Origin: Epichloe hybrida
Taxonomy: Eukaryota > Ascomycota > Sordariomycetes > Hypocreales > Clavicipitaceae
Length of the DNA stretch: 64,000 bases
Direction of reading: 5' to 3'
NCBI GenBank assembly: GCA_019022495.1
Contig: JAFEKR010000013.1
Span: 806,001-870,000, forward strand
Below are positions 34,680 through 47,130 of this stretch, piece by piece; position 1 is the first letter of the stretch; each line of letters opens with the position of its first letter. The position numbers and the translations under genes were made by a program. The notes under the pieces were generated by a model. The model did no database searches, had not been told where the DNA came from, and saw only the letters and a program-made list of their open reading frames with translations.

Positions 34680-36711
34680 CTACAAAAGCACCGTGGGCTT
34701 TTGTGATGGACGATTTGACGAGACCTCGGGTATTGTTGACTCTGCAATGTTGTTGTCTCCTAGTTTTGAAAGGCCAGATAATGACTTTTGTAGCCTTTCT
34801 TTGAGTGATGCACGTTTTGGTGTCCCTTGAGATAGGTCGTCGTGTGCACCGCGAGACTGACTAGGGGGAATGTTAGATTCATCTTCAAGGCTTCCTCGAA
34901 GTCCCGGCGTGGGCAAAGGTTTGTTGAGGTCGGGTGCTGTGGCCTGTTGCTCAGCCAGCCGAGCTTTTCTTGAACTCTTTGCCGGGTTGTCTGATTGACA
35001 GATATAAGCGCCTACAAGCTCTGGCATATCACCGTCATCGGCCATGTTCGAAAGGAATTGTTCCTCAGCTGTTGCGTAAGAACTTTTCCCCTCGGAGTGA
35101 CCTAAATCCTTCCAAGTCGGCAGCCTTCCGTACCCTACGCTGTCTAATCAGTGAGTTGCCTTTCTTATACAGAGTTATTGACGTACAGCGAATAGGGGAA
35201 AGCTCAAGGTTCTCTATGTCTTGTTGGCTGAGAACGTAGCTACGCGCCTCAGAGAGGGAGGAACTTGAACCAATACTAGGCATTGCAGAGGGATAACTCG
35301 AGGACCCTTTTTCCTTGACTTTCCCAGATGTGAATGCATCTGATTCTGGGCAACGTGGTTGATTCTGGCCATTCTCCTCGGTACTAGCACAACCAGATTC
35401 TGTGTTTTCAAGTTCTACGTTGGCTGAGAGTAGAGATTTTGCCTTGTTAGCTCCATCTGGTACAGAAAACGAAGACTCCATGATGCTATCTACGCCACCG
35501 ATATCATTAGCCGTCGAAGAGGGGTGGTGCGCTGGGGGAGATTCTGCGCGTATACTTTGCTCGGCTGGAGGAACTGAACTGTCATTCGACTTCATGCCTT
35601 GCGCGATGAGCCACACGCCCAATGCAGATTGATCGTCCCAAGCGTGCGACCCATGTCGAATATTAAAATCGCTTTCAAATCCCAGAATTCTCTCCATTCG
35701 AGACGAGCCAGGCTCACAGCTTGAAGGTCGGCGTGAAGTTGGCATTGACACCATTGAGTGGCGCTTTATCTTAGGTAGTGGATCTCGATGCATACTCATG
35801 CGAGATGGAATATCATCCGTGTCAGATCGTGTTTCCAGTGGCAAACTGCACCCTGCGCTATAACAAGTTTCGCCAGTTTGCGCGTTCGGTGGGCCAGTTG
35901 CTGTACAGGTCTGCGAGCATGGAGAGGAAGAGAAGACCGAGTCTGGACTGGATGCCACAGCACAGTCATCGAAATTGAATTCAATGGTATCCCTGGGACC
36001 ACTGCGAGGGCTTCCCAGGTCTATGAACGTGGCAGGCTGTTGGGTGCTGTGATTTGATCCGATGCTCGGTACTTGGTTCTCATTGTCTCTCTCAAGCTCG
36101 TCCTGTATGCGTTTCTGTCTCAATCGACGAACCTCGGCACGTCTTGCCAGTTCCTCGTCACTATGCCCAATGGATACTCTGGATTGTCGCCTTAAGCTAC
36201 CATCCTGCGACAAATGCTTGACCATCCTTGCCTTGATACCCTCGAAGGCGTTTGCTCGTGCCAATTCGACAGAAAATCTGACGTCTTCTGTTTCAGCATG
36301 ACTACTGTATATATGGCATAACTCAATGGGTCCCTCAAACGGCGAGACCTGTTCACTCTTCAATTGTGCCTTTGAGATCTGGGAGTCGCTGGTATTTACC
36401 ACGGGGTTCTTTCGAGGCGTTTTGAATATGGACGTGAAACTCGATTTTTTCAGTCGTCCTTGACGTGTACCGCAGCACCACAGAGACAACATGTCTTTCA
36501 AGCATGAAGCGACCGAATATTTCCCATAGCCTGTACCTTCCAAATGGTATGATTGGCTTCTAGCTTCACGAAGCGAAAGGGGAACGAAAGCACTCCGAGT
36601 TATCTCAGACGTGTATCGTAATTCAGGAAATAGGTGCTGAGCACGGAAAACCTTCTGGTCGACAGACGCGGCTTTCTTGTGTCGTTGTCCAGAGATGATG
36701 GCCAGGAGCAT
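34680..36711 (-). CDS. Large disordered protein of unknown function (about 662 aa)
   Basis: Two exons are inferred, 36711-35187 and 35143-34680, joined by a short 43-bp intron (donor GTACGT, branch CTGAT, acceptor TTAG). The join yields SPIRYSVGYGRLPTWKDLGH and keeps a protein-like frame that the unspliced reading loses. No catalytic domain is recognised. Visible features are a cysteine-containing N-terminal segment (SLWCCGTRQ), a helical Arg/Glu-rich stretch near residues 170-215 (ELARRAEVRRLRQKRIQDEL), long Ser/Pro-rich disorder, a short ordered-looking motif DDQSALGVWLIAQGMKS near 350, and a C-terminal helix RASLKERLQKSLSGLSKL. The ATG used is the first in this frame; an upstream exon is possible. 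It is divergent from MET6. A regulatory or scaffold protein is the most that can be said. Confidence 0.65.
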
Positions 36712-37685
36712 GCCCAAGGGAAAACAGAGTCTGAGGGCATATTATAGAGAGCGCGGTGTGGTTGGGTGGTTGTCGGGACCAGTCGACTTCGGAAAGTCTT
36801 CATGATGCAGTTCATTCCTTCCTTTTTCTCTCAACTCAGAAATTCTGTCTTGGTGCTCCTTCTCTACTAGGACTCATTTCTGCAGCCTCTGCAGCCTCTG
36901 CGGCCTCTGCAGCCCTTGCAGCCCTTGCAGCGCACAGACTCAGTGAAGACATTTTCTGATTCTAAAGCGGGAGCAGAGGAACTGACGGGCAGGAGGAGCA
37001 GCATTGTCATCACCCTCTCCGGTGACATGCTGCGTTGATTGCTCTCAAGATAATAATTTGTGTGCTGTGCTGCCCCTCCATCTTCGAACCCCTCACGATG
37101 TGCCCATGCACCCTTGCAGCAGCAGTTGCCCCTCCAAACACGGCCAAGGGTTCTCTCCGCCGCCGAAGCGAATCACCACGAATCACCACGAATCAACCAC
37201 GAATCAACCACGAATCACCCCCTTCCCCCGCTTTCGGCGCCATTTTTTTTTCTCTCTGGCTCAAAGTGGCCTCACGCTTCGTCGCTTGTCGGTCGGGCCG
37301 GCCAGATAAACCAACCGTGCACGCAACCTGTTGAATTCCGTCCTGCGCTGCGCTTCTTTTCAATTCTTCCCCTCCCCTACCACTTCTGTTTACCTCTTCC
37401 TTTTCACCCCTCCTCTAAGCTCTTCAAATTCCACCTCATCTCTAACCCTTTCACAGAGCACGGAGAGACGTCTCCATCTAGTCGATTCACTGTGATACAC
37501 GAGTCTCTGCATTGACTTGGTGAGCACATACCTATCCGCCTCCCACTCTGTGCCATCTGCGAACACGCTGCTGGTGCAGACACCATGCTTTGCTGCCAAG
37601 TAGCTAATGATCGCCATGTTTCGTGCCCTAGAGCCTTTGAATTTTTCCAATCACGCATCTGAGAGTCTAGGAGCCAATCGCCAAT
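36712..37685. promoter_or_regulatory. Shared upstream region of the unknown 662-aa gene and MET6
   Basis: 974 bp. It contains two tandem arrays: a 9-bp TGCAGCCTC-type array of six units at 36881-36934, and AATCACCACG/AATCAACCACG repeats at 37171-37219. The MET6 side (37320-37480) is strongly pyrimidine-rich, as in leaders of highly expressed fungal genes. Promoter role is inferred. Confidence 0.5.
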
Positions 37686-40161
37686 ATGGTCCAGTCCGCG
37701 GTTCTCGGGTTCCCACGCATGGGAGTCTTGCGTGACCTGAAGAAGGCCACCGAGGCTTGTGAGTAAAGCCACCTACCCCCCCTTACAATCTTGAGATTGA
37801 AAAAACAAAGCAAATTTCGTCACGGTCTCACGGTCTCATGGTCTTCTAACAACTTCTTTTCACATCAGACTGGGGTGGCAAGATCTCTCAGGCTGACCTC
37901 CTCGCTGAGGCCAAGCGCCTGCGTCTTGCTCACTGGAAAATTCAGAAAGATGCTGGCGTCGACATCATTCCCAGCAACGACTTCGCCCTGTATGACCATG
38001 TTCTCCACCAGATTCAGGACTTCGGTGTAAGTTGGGCATTTCTCCTGAAACTAATGCTGCACATACAACTCTGGTCTAACTCGATGTACAGGCTGTTCCT
38101 GAGCGATACACCAAGGATGGCCTCGACACTGTCGACCAGTATTTCGCCATGGGCCGTGGCCACCAAAAGGGGGCCATTGACGTCCCCAGTCTGGAAATGG
38201 TCAAGTGGTTTGACTCCAACTACCACTACGTCAAGCCCACTCTCCAGGACAACCAGACCTTCAAGCTGGTAGACAGCCCCAAGGCTGTTACCGAGTTCAC
38301 CGAAGCTAAGGAGGCTGGCATCACCACACGACCCGTCCTCGTTGGTCCTGTGAGCTTCCTCCACCTTGGCAAGGCCGACCGTGGCCAGTCTGTCGACCCC
38401 ATTGACTTGCTTGACAAGCTTCTGCCTGTTTACGAGCAGCTCCTTGTCAAGCTCAAGGAGGCTGGTGCCGAGACTGTCCAAATTGATGAGCCAACTCTCG
38501 TCTTCGACCTCCCCGCCAAGACCAAGGCTGCCTTCAAGCCCGCTTATGAGAAGTTCATCGGCCTAGGTGATAAGATCCCTAAGCTCGTATTCACCACCTA
38601 CTTTGGTGATATTGTCCATAACTTGGATCTACTCCCCAAGGACATTTATGCCGTTCACATTGATCTCGTTCGCAACCCTGAGCAGCTCGAGACCGTTGCT
38701 GGTGCCATTGGCTCCAAGACCATTCTGTCCGCTGGTGTCGTCGATGGCCGTAACATCTGGAAGACCAACTTCAAGCGTGCCATTGAGACTGTTGAGTCTG
38801 CTGTCCAGAAGCTCGGCAAGGAGCGTGTCATCGTTGCCACCTCCAGCTCTCTCCTTCACACCCCTCACACCCTTGCCAGCGAGAAGAAGCTCGACCCTGA
38901 GGTCGCTGACTGGTTTTCTTTCGCCTCTGAAAAGGCCGTTGAGATTGCCATCATTGCCAAGGCCGTGACTGACGGCCCTGCCTCCGTCCGCGAGAAGCTC
39001 GAGGCTAACGCCAAGTCTATGCAAGCTCGTGCCACTTCTTCCCGGACCAACGACCCCAAGGTCAAGGACCGCCAGTCCAAGGTCACTGAGAAGGACCACC
39101 AGCGCCAGTCCGAGTTCACTACTCGTATTGCTGCTCAGCAGAAGAAGCTCAACCTTCCTCTCTTCCCCACTACCACCATTGGGTCGTTCCCCCAGACCTC
39201 CGAGATCCGAGTTCAGCGAAACAAGTTCACCAAGGGTGAGATCTCCCAGGAGCAGTACGACAAGTTCATTGAGGAGGAGATCAAGCAGAACGTCAAGATT
39301 CAGGAGGAGCTTGGCCTCGACGTATTCGTCCACGGTGAGCCTGAGCGCAATGACATGGTTCAGTACTTTGGTGAGCGCCTGAACGGCTACACCTTCACCA
39401 CCCACGCATGGGTCCAGTCTTATGGTTCGCGCTGCGTCCGCCCCCCCATCATTGTTGGTGACATCTCCCGACCTGCCCCCATGACGGTCAAGGAATCCAA
39501 GTACGCCGTCTCCGTCTCCAGCAAGCCCATGAAGGGTATGCTTACCGGCCCCGTCACTTGCTTGCGTTGGTCTTTCCCTCGTGACGACGTTCACCAGTCT
39601 GTCCAGGCTCAGCAGCTTGCCCTTGCCCTCCGAGATGAGGTCGTTGACCTCGAGAAGGCTGGTGTCGACGTTATCCAGGTCGACGAGCCTGCTCTTCGTG
39701 AGGGTCTCCCCCTCCGCTCTGGCAAGGAGCGTGACGCTTACCTCGAGTGGGCTGTCAACGCCTTCAAGCTGTCCACCGCTGGCGTTGAGAATGCCACTCA
39801 AATCCACTCGCACTTCTGCTACTCCGAGTTCCAGGACTTCTTCCACGCCATTGCCGCTCTCGATGCCGACGTCTTGTCCATTGAGAACAGCAAGTCTGAT
39901 GCCAAGCTGCTCCGCGTCTTCGTTGACTCCGCTTATCCCCGACACATTGGACCTGGTGTTTACGACATCCACTCCCCTCGTGTTCCCAGTGAGCAGGAGA
40001 TCCGTGACCGTATCGAGGAGATGCTTCAGTTCCTCAAGCCTGAGCAGCTCTGGATCGACCCTGACTGCGGCCTTAAGACCCGTCAGTGGAAGGAGACCAA
40101 GGAGGCCCTTGTAAACATGGTCAACGCCGCCAAGTACTACCGTACTAAATATGCCAAATGA
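37686..40161 (+). CDS. MET6: Cobalamin-independent methionine synthase
   Basis: Transfers a methyl group from 5-methyltetrahydropteroyltri-glutamate to homocysteine, the last step of methionine synthesis, in the cytosol. Exons 37686-37758, 37869-38026 and 38092-40161 give 766 aa, the normal fungal length. The N-terminus is MVQSAVLGFPRMGVLRDLKK. The N-terminal barrel is followed by the catalytic C-terminal barrel, which begins TTIGSFPQTSEIRVQR. The zinc site is visible: His and Cys in HSHFCYSEFQD and Cys in DPDCGLKTRQW. Folate and homocysteine contacts lie in QVDEPALREGLP. Intron donors are GTGAGT and GTAAGT. Codon use is strongly biased to C-ending codons, fitting high expression, and this produces a long spurious frame on the opposite strand. 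THR4, in the same aspartate-derived pathway, is 3 kb downstream. Confidence 0.98.
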
Positions 40162-40984
40162 AATACTCATACCAGTGGTTTAATTGATACCGCGCGAGGG
40201 TGTGGCCGGGGCAGTGGAGGAACAGTATTTTTTACCATAATTACGGCACTTTTCTTCGAAGTCTTGACGAGTTTTTGATCTTGTCACAAAGATTTCCTTT
40301 GTTTTCAAATGAGCTGGAGACGATCTCAACATCGGCGTTTACAGGATGGGGTGATGACAAAAGATGTGTTTTAACTGCATCCCGAAAAGTTTATAAAAAA
40401 ACTGAGGGCAAGGGTCTGGATTGGGCAGGCGATTTTTTGGCGAGCATTCAACATTAGATGCGTTAAGCACGCATTCCCGATTGGGAATGAAAATACTTTC
40501 GGATATTTTCCCATGAAAACAAATCAAGACGCAAACCACAAAGAACGGAAAAACTGATCCCAAATGACGGGATTCTTCAACGCGATGGCGTTTTTTGTGG
40601 TTTGTTGTTGGCGACGGGCTCGCCCAGCGTGTCGCCCCTCTGTTTTCACCTAGGAGCAAGTAGATGTAGATTGATTATATACCCGATTCAACCTGGGCAA
40701 CAACACACGTTGCTCCTCCTCTATATGAACTCGACTTCGTGGTGATACTCCTGAGTCGCATGATCAGCGGGGCAATTAACAGACGCCGCTACCATCTGTT
40801 CTTGTTTTTTTTTCAGGCCCCCTACTTGAGTCGAAAAGCTGAGGAAGTTGTCTACGGTGTCACGTGCACCCGCGTGGCACTAGGCGCGTTGTCCCGATAT
40901 CCGTGTGCAGGACCTTCAACGTTAACACCAAGGGAAACAATGGTACCAGTATGATGTTAATCTTGGACGAACTTCCACGGTGAT
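40162..40984. other. Intergenic region upstream of AT-hook gene
   Basis: 0.82 kb. An E-box CACGTG lies at 40861-40866, 119 bp upstream of the AT-hook start. No gene is seen. Confidence 0.45.
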
Positions 40985-42322
40985 ATGGCGGCAAAAGTCA
41001 TTGCAGACTCTGATGGGGACGAATCCGAAGCTGAGTCTGCCTCTCATGTGTCACGCCATGATGCTGAGCAGACCCGCGCGTCTTCCCATGATGCCGACCA
41101 CCACCAGTCTGCGTCCACGGATCCAAGCTTTTTCAACAGCGTCTTCACCGAACAGCAGGATGCCGCCAGGCAACAATCAGGGAACCACGGGGCTATAGAT
41201 TTTACGGGGGAAAGTGACGCTATGGAGTATGCATCTTTTGATCAAGGATTCGAGCGCGTAGGGAATACAGCGGCTCATGTTGAAAAAAGTCCATGGGACG
41301 TACCGAGTAGCCCAGAATCCGCAAAGCCCAAGCGCTCTTCAAAGAAAAATACCGCAAACAGCACCAGCACAAAGATCACACGTGGTTTGCGACGACAGCT
41401 GGATGATATAGGATATATAAGTCCAGACGATGAGCCCACCACGGCGCAGAATCTCAACAAGAAAAGGTGCATTCGATCCGAGATGGACGTGACTGATGCG
41501 TCGGTGTCCACTCTTTCAATTGAGAGCGACGAACGCTTTCTTGTTGCACCGACGGCGCTTGCTTCGAGCCAGAGGAGGCAATACTCAACTCAACCTCTTA
41601 AACAGTGTAGCATCGATATCAAGTCTAGCGGAACCGCAACAAACATCAACACCCCACGTGAAGGTCACCTTCCTTCAGCCAAACCTTCATCTCCGGAGAG
41701 ACCAAAAAGTTCTACCCCTGAAAAGCCCGACGACGCCCAGGCAGGTGTGTTTCCACCCAGGAGCACAAGCATGGCCATCAGACTAGATAATGACTATGCA
41801 ACTGGAAAAGAACAGGAGGAGGATGGATCATATCAGGAGAAACCAGAAGCAAAGCCCAAGAGCACAAAGAAGCCAAGAGGGCGTCCCAAAAAAGTGGTTG
41901 ATGCATCATTGACAAAGGAGGAGAATGTCGCGGCGGTCCAGGTCAAGAAGAAGCGAGGAAGGCCAAAAAAGTCGGACAAAGTGTTCAAGGATGACGACAA
42001 CAAGCCAGAATATGAAGACGCGGCATCCACGCACACAAATCTCGTGCCCGAAGGAGTGGGCACGCAGCAACAAGTGAATCAGGACAGCGCCACTTTGGCA
42101 ATACCCCAGGCCTCCAAAGCTACTGGGACAAACAAACAGGATATATTGCAGCTGCCGGAGACACCAACAAGACAGGCCGAGAATGCCGATAGCTCTGTCA
42201 ACAAAGCCACACCCAACAAGAAAGACAGCCTCGCACCAAACAGCTCCAGTCGACAATTGTATCGGGTGGGTCTGAGTAAAAAGACGAAGATTGCTCCCCT
42301 ACTCAAGATGATTCGAAAATGA
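40985..42322 (+). CDS. AT-hook DNA-binding protein, function unknown
   Basis: A single-exon gene for a 445-aa, almost wholly disordered nuclear protein. Two AT-hooks, KKPRGRPKK (about residue 300) and KKRGRPKK (about residue 323), should bind the minor groove of AT-rich DNA. The N-terminus is acidic (ADSDGDESEAES), the middle is Ser/Pro-rich with basic patches, and the extreme C-terminus has a compact basic motif SSRQLYRVGLSKKTKIAPLL ending in KMIRK that looks like a conserved short interaction motif. No enzymatic domain is visible. The start is the first ATG of the frame, with an upstream stop nearby. A chromatin-associated role is likely from the hooks; anything more specific is not supported. 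Confidence 0.85.
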   Translation: MAAKVIADSDGDESEAESASHVSRHDAEQTRASSHDADHHQSASTDPSFFNSVFTEQQDAARQQSGNHGAIDFTGESDAMEYASFDQGFERVGNTAAHVEKSPWDVPSSPESAKPKRSSKKNTANSTSTKITRGLRRQLDDIGYISPDDEPTTAQNLNKKRCIRSEMDVTDASVSTLSIESDERFLVAPTALASSQRRQYSTQPLKQCSIDIKSSGTATNINTPREGHLPSAKPSSPERPKSSTPEKPDDAQAGVFPPRSTSMAIRLDNDYATGKEQEEDGSYQEKPEAKPKSTKKPRGRPKKVVDASLTKEENVAAVQVKKKRGRPKKSDKVFKDDDNKPEYEDAASTHTNLVPEGVGTQQQVNQDSATLAIPQASKATGTNKQDILQLPETPTRQAENADSSVNKATPNKKDSLAPNSSSRQLYRVGLSKKTKIAPLLKMIRK

Positions 42323-43113
42323 GGCTTCGTGCCGCATTTGGAGTTGCTGTCGAATTATGGTGGCGGCTATAATGAGTCATGCATGGATAGATATGATGAG
42401 ACGACAAGATCAGCAGGGAACGAGAAGAACCAAGAACAAAATATAAATAAAAAATCTGTAATCCATGCCCGAGCCCCAAAAACATGGAAGGGTTGTCTGA
42501 TAATCCAGAGCTGTGGTGCCGAAGAGGCCGATCAATTATCGGATCTCTAGATGGTTTGCATCGAAAAGCTTACAGACTTATTCACGAAGTACTACGAGCC
42601 CTATACATTTATGCATAGATTCCCTTTTTTTTTTTCTTGCCGAAAAGCCCATGCTATTCACTGACGGAGCTGTACAATAATTGTGCATGATGATAATGCG
42701 TGAGAATGCTTCTCCCCAGCTGCACCCCGCACTAGTCCTGTTTGGGAAACGTGGCTCTCCGAACGGTGACCGACGACAGCTGCATCCCAGGACTCTTGCA
42801 TGCGCGCGATTCAAGTTGATTCAATTTTTTGCTCGGTCCCTTGGCTGGCCTGAGTCGAGTGCTGCATTTCTGTTCGCACCACGCCGGTATCATCTGCTGC
42901 TCACACATCTCATCTGCCATTTCCTTTCCTTTTCCTCCTGTGTAATAATTAGGAGTGCAGGACATAGCGGCATCTCCAATCGCCACCGATTCTCGACCCG
43001 CTCTTCTCAACATTTCGACCTCCGACTTCAGATCTCCGACTCCAGCAGCCTGCCCGTGCAAGTCGATATTCGAAAGAACTACTGTCCATATCACCGGGGC
43101 GGAAACACCCACA
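42323..43113. promoter_or_regulatory. Intergenic region upstream of THR4
   Basis: 0.79 kb between the AT-hook gene end and THR4. A perfect Gcn4/CPC1-type site TGAGTCA lies at 42373-42379, but it is 735 bp from the THR4 start and within the likely 3' UTR of the upstream gene. A second half-match TGAGTCG lies near 42851. General amino-acid control of THR4 is plausible from the pathway but only weakly supported by position. Confidence 0.4.
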
Positions 43114-44928
43114 ATGGCACAGAACGGTGTTCCCAATGGGACCACCAGCTCCCATAACTTGTCTCAGCGGTACTTGAGTACTCGTGGCGAGGATACCGAT
43201 GTAAGATGCGACAAACCCTTTTCACATGCGTTGCTACCAGCTAGAAGTATCCCCACTCTGTATCTGTATCTCAGAAGCTAATCACTTGAACATTTGTTCC
43301 GTTTAGTGCTCCTTCGAGGAAGTCGTCTTGCGAGGCTTGGCCACCGATGGCGGCCTATACATTCCTGAGGAGATCCCCCATGCCACGTCGTGGGAAAGCT
43401 GGAAAGACTTGAGCTTCTCGGACTTGGCGTACGAGATCCTGTCGCTGTATATTTCCTCGTCTGAGATTCCCTCGGTCCATCTCAAAGAAATCATCAACCG
43501 AAGTTACTCAACGTTTCGTAACGACGAGGTCACGCCGCTTGTCCACCTCGAAGGCAACCACTATCTGCTCGAACTTTTCCACGGTCCCACATTCGCCTTC
43601 AAGGATGTTGCGTTGCAATTCGTGGGTAATCTGTTTGAATACTTCCTGGCCAGGAAGAACGAGGGAAAGACTGGACGTGGTAAGCTCCACCTTGACCCTC
43701 AACCTTGTCTGCATTTGCGTCATCGCCATCGTCTTCTGCACATGGGGGAAAATTAGCCAGCTGACCTGTCTTGACAGACCGACACCATCTCACTGTCGTT
43801 GGCGCCACCAGTGGTGATACGGGATCTGCTGCCATTTATGGTCTGCGAGGCAAGAAGGATGTTTCGGTCTTCATCATGTTTCCCAAGGGTCGTGTAAGCC
43901 CCATCCAGGAGCTGCAGATGACCACGGTTCTTGACAAGAATGTCCACAATCTCTCCATCGAAGGATACTTCGATGACTGCCAGGACATCTTGAAGTCATT
44001 ACTGTCTGATCCCGAAGCCAACAAGCCCATAAACGTCGGCGCCGTCAATTCCATCAACTGGGCTCGTATCTTGGCCCAGATCACCTACTACTTCCACTCT
44101 TACTTCTCGCTGGTCAAGAAATCGCCCAACTTTAAGATTGGCGACAAGGTCCGGTTTGTTGTCCCGACTGGCAACTTTGGCGACATCCTCGCCGGATACT
44201 TCGCCATGCGAATGGGCTTGCCCGTGGACAAGCTTGTCATCGCCACCAACGAGAACGACATTCTGGACCGCTTCTGGAAGACGGGCAAGTACGAAAAGAA
44301 GCCGGAACCTGAGGAGGGCCAAGCCCCTGCCGTTGAAGGCGTCAGGGAAACCCTCAGCCCTGCCATGGACATTCTCGTCTCCAGTAACTTTGAGCGTCTC
44401 CTATGGTTCCTCGCCTACGAGTTCGCTTCCAGCGCCGGCATGGACGACATATGGAACAAGAGACAGGCAGGCCAAGAAGTATCCAAGTGGCTCAAGGAGC
44501 TGAAGACAACGGGATCCTTTGGCCCCGTCTACCAAGACGTCCTGATGAGCGCCAAGCGCGACTTTGACAGCGAGCGCGTCGACGACTCCCAGACGCTCGA
44601 GACCATCAAGGCCACCTACCGCAAGGTCGGGTACATTCTCGACCCGCACACTGCCGTCGGCGCCGCCGCCACTGCACGATCCATGGCCAACGCCGGCCCC
44701 GACATGCACCACATCTCCCTGTCCACCGCACACCCTGCCAAGTTCTCGCGCGCCGTAGAAAAGGCCCTCAGCGGCGAAGACGGCTTCGACTTTGAGAACA
44801 AGGTCCTTCCCACGGAATTCGTTGGTCTCGACAGGAAAGAGAAGCGCGTGACCGAGGTGGAAAACAACGTGGACAAGGTTCGCGAGCTAGTCAAGGCGCA
44901 AGTCGAGCAAGAATTGTCCCAGGCGTAG
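43114..44928 (+). CDS. THR4: Threonine synthase
   Basis: PLP-dependent enzyme converting O-phosphohomoserine to threonine, the last step of threonine synthesis. Exons 43114-43200, 43307-43679 and 43778-44928 give 536 aa (yeast has 514). The N-terminus reads SQRYLSTRGEDTDCSFEE with the exon join inside. The PLP lysine is Lys128 in HGPTFAFKDVALQF, and the phosphate-binding loop is GATSGDTGSAA. Further family blocks are SINWARILAQITYYFHSYF and VVPTGNFGDILAGYFAMRMG. Donors are GTAAGA and GTAAGC. Without intron 2 the frame would stop soon after GKTGR. Identity is secure. Confidence 0.97.
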
Positions 44929-45732
44929 GTTGATGTTGGACTTTACATGGAGTAAACAAGAGCATTGCATTTTCCAGTTTGTGTCTTTCTTCTTGATTCA
45001 TGCCGACGGACATCTTTACATTGGTTGGGGAAACTAGGGAGGCTAGATGGTATATTTGTGTGCGTCGTGCGCCATGACGCTAGGACGAGAAGCTTGCATA
45101 GATTGTTGCATGTTGGATGCACCTTCACTTGTGCTCCGTTTTCCGTGCCGACCCCATCAATGCATTCGACACGGATGGATCATCGTTCCCATCTTCCCCG
45201 GTCACGCAAGACGTCAGGTCAATCAGTCCATCCGTAAAGGCACATTTGGCCCAGGCCTTGCAACGACCACATTGATTGATGGTGTATGTAAATGGTATAT
45301 GATATAATGCGAAACACCCCCCCCCCCTCCCAGAAAATCTATCATGTGCAGCAAACTTGACAAGTTTTCATCTGTCGTGTCCCATCTGCAGCTTCACGGT
45401 ACAGTCAGCACCTATATTCACCTCATCATGAGCAGAAACGAATGCCCCGATCAACTTGAATCTCTCTTGCCTGCGTCTCTAAATGCCGAATCGAGTAGCG
45501 GCCGGTAAGACGTGAGACGAGAAAGGATGGAAAAAAAGCATGGAAGAAGAGGAGAAATCGCAGAAAAACGCCAATTTCATGATATGCATGTGGCTAATAG
45601 GGGTAATTGTCCTTCCCTGCCAGCTCAGCTGAAGTGAAAAGGAAAAGAGGGTGGGACATTGCATTGGCCATGTCCGATCTGTAAAAGGCTTGAATGGCTC
45701 GGTTGCATTTTTTGGAAAAGTATCTGCTGTTG
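44929..45732. other. Convergent intergenic region
   Basis: 0.8 kb between the 3' ends of THR4 and the carrier gene, with a C-rich run near 45317-45328. No gene is seen. Confidence 0.5.
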
Positions 45733-47130
45733 TTACAATGCCCGTGGCTTGTTGGGGCTGTTAGCTTCGTCGTCTAGCGTCTTGATGCGTTTCTTGATAA
45801 ATTCGAACGACGAGAAGAAGATGGCGTTGACGAGACAGGAACGGCCCATGGAGACGCCGAGGCCGCGGTACATGTGACGCTTGAAGAATTCAATCCTGGG
45901 CGCTGGCTTTACTTCCTCTCCGCGGGAGTAAAGGAGAGAGTTCCGTTGATATATGCTTTTGGCGGAATCAATGGGATCTGGGGGTGAGAGAATAGTCAGC
46001 TTTTTGCAATTCGCGGGCGTTTGTGCTTCAAAGAGCTCGTTTTGGGGACAGGACGAACATATTATTGACCAGGATACAAGCCCACACATGCCACCGGCTG
46101 TCACCACCGCCAGCTTGTTATTGTTTGGATTGTCTCCTGCTAATGTTGTTCCGATTTGTTTCCCGCTCTCGTATACCATGAAGTAGATGCCGGTGCCAAG
46201 GGTATCACGCACTGGTTGTTGCCGTACAATGTCAGTCAGTTCGGGTGCTACGCCCTTTAACGTCTGCTGCTGGGGGGCCCTCTGACCCCTGGGTGCCTTG
46301 GGGGGAGGGGGGTCTCTTTTTTCTTTTTTTTTCTTTTTTTCTTTTTTGCTTCGTTCACTTACACAAATGTAACCGAAATCCTGTGTAGAGCCCCCAACCT
46401 CCTCTGTGTTTGATGATATTGGCCATGGTTTTCAACGTGCCCTTGTTCTGATAACTTGCTGCTACAGCTTTGCTCTTTTCACAATTTCCAGCTCTTTCTG
46501 CCAGTAGTACAGAAACCTGTGCGCTGAGCTTGGTCAATTCAAAGGGGCAGGCAATGAAGGTGATGATGGATCCGGCTGTGGCACCGGCAGCGCCAAAACA
46601 AGCCACAGAGTATAAGTTCGGGTAGGTGCCGGGCTTGTTCACATGGCGGAGGATGTCGTAACCCATGTTTTTCTTGACCCATCCGGCGTATGCATGCTTT
46701 GCCCGTTGATAAATGGAAAATGACACGGTTCGGGCGAGGGTAATGCTGGCCATTGGGGCCATGACACCTACAGAGCACGCGGTGAGTTAGTCTAGTCCTT
46801 GATTTGAGATTGAACCTGCAATTGATTTCCCGCTTGACAGAAGTTACCTCGAAAGAAGCCGGCCAAATTCTCAGTTCTATAGGTGTGCTTAACGCAGTCA
46901 ACGAAACCATTATACTGATATGTCTGCATGCGGGTCTTGACGCTGTCGAGAGGAAAGGCGGCCAGGGTAGAGAAGACGCTAGACGAGCTGGCAGCTATCT
47001 CGGTTCGATACCGCTTGACAAACAAGTTGGCATGGTCTCGCCCGCGAGTGGTTGAAGGCATGGCTGCTGCTGAGGTGGTAATACGGCCTTGGACATCTTG
47101 CTGCTGATCACGCCTTGCATCCGCAGTCAT
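45733..47130 (-). CDS. Mitochondrial carrier family (SLC25) protein
   Basis: An inner-mitochondrial-membrane metabolite carrier of unknown substrate. Exons 47130-46848, 46767-46363, 46211-46059 and 45977-45733 give 361 aa. All three tandem carrier motifs are present: PLDSVKTRMQ, PFELTKLSAQ and PIDSAKSIYQ, each with the Px[D/E]xx[K/R] core. The third motif is formed only if the 81-bp intron with donor GTTCGT is removed. The N-terminal 30 residues are polar and could be a targeting extension; a downstream Met (MPSTTRGRD) is an alternative start. The large loop between the second motif and the next helix is longer than usual. Intron 2 is pyrimidine-rich (TTTTCTTTTT arrays at 46320-46345). Confidence 0.88.

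Noticed and set aside
37390..37772. Minus-strand frames across the MET6 leader and first exon
   Set aside because: They overlap the pyrimidine-rich leader and exon 1 of MET6 on the other strand and match nothing.
38629..40170. 513-codon open frame on the minus strand opposite MET6
   Set aside because: It mirrors MET6 exon 3 and results from strong C-ending codon bias in a highly expressed gene; it has a Leu/Val/Gly-rich composition and no family resemblance.
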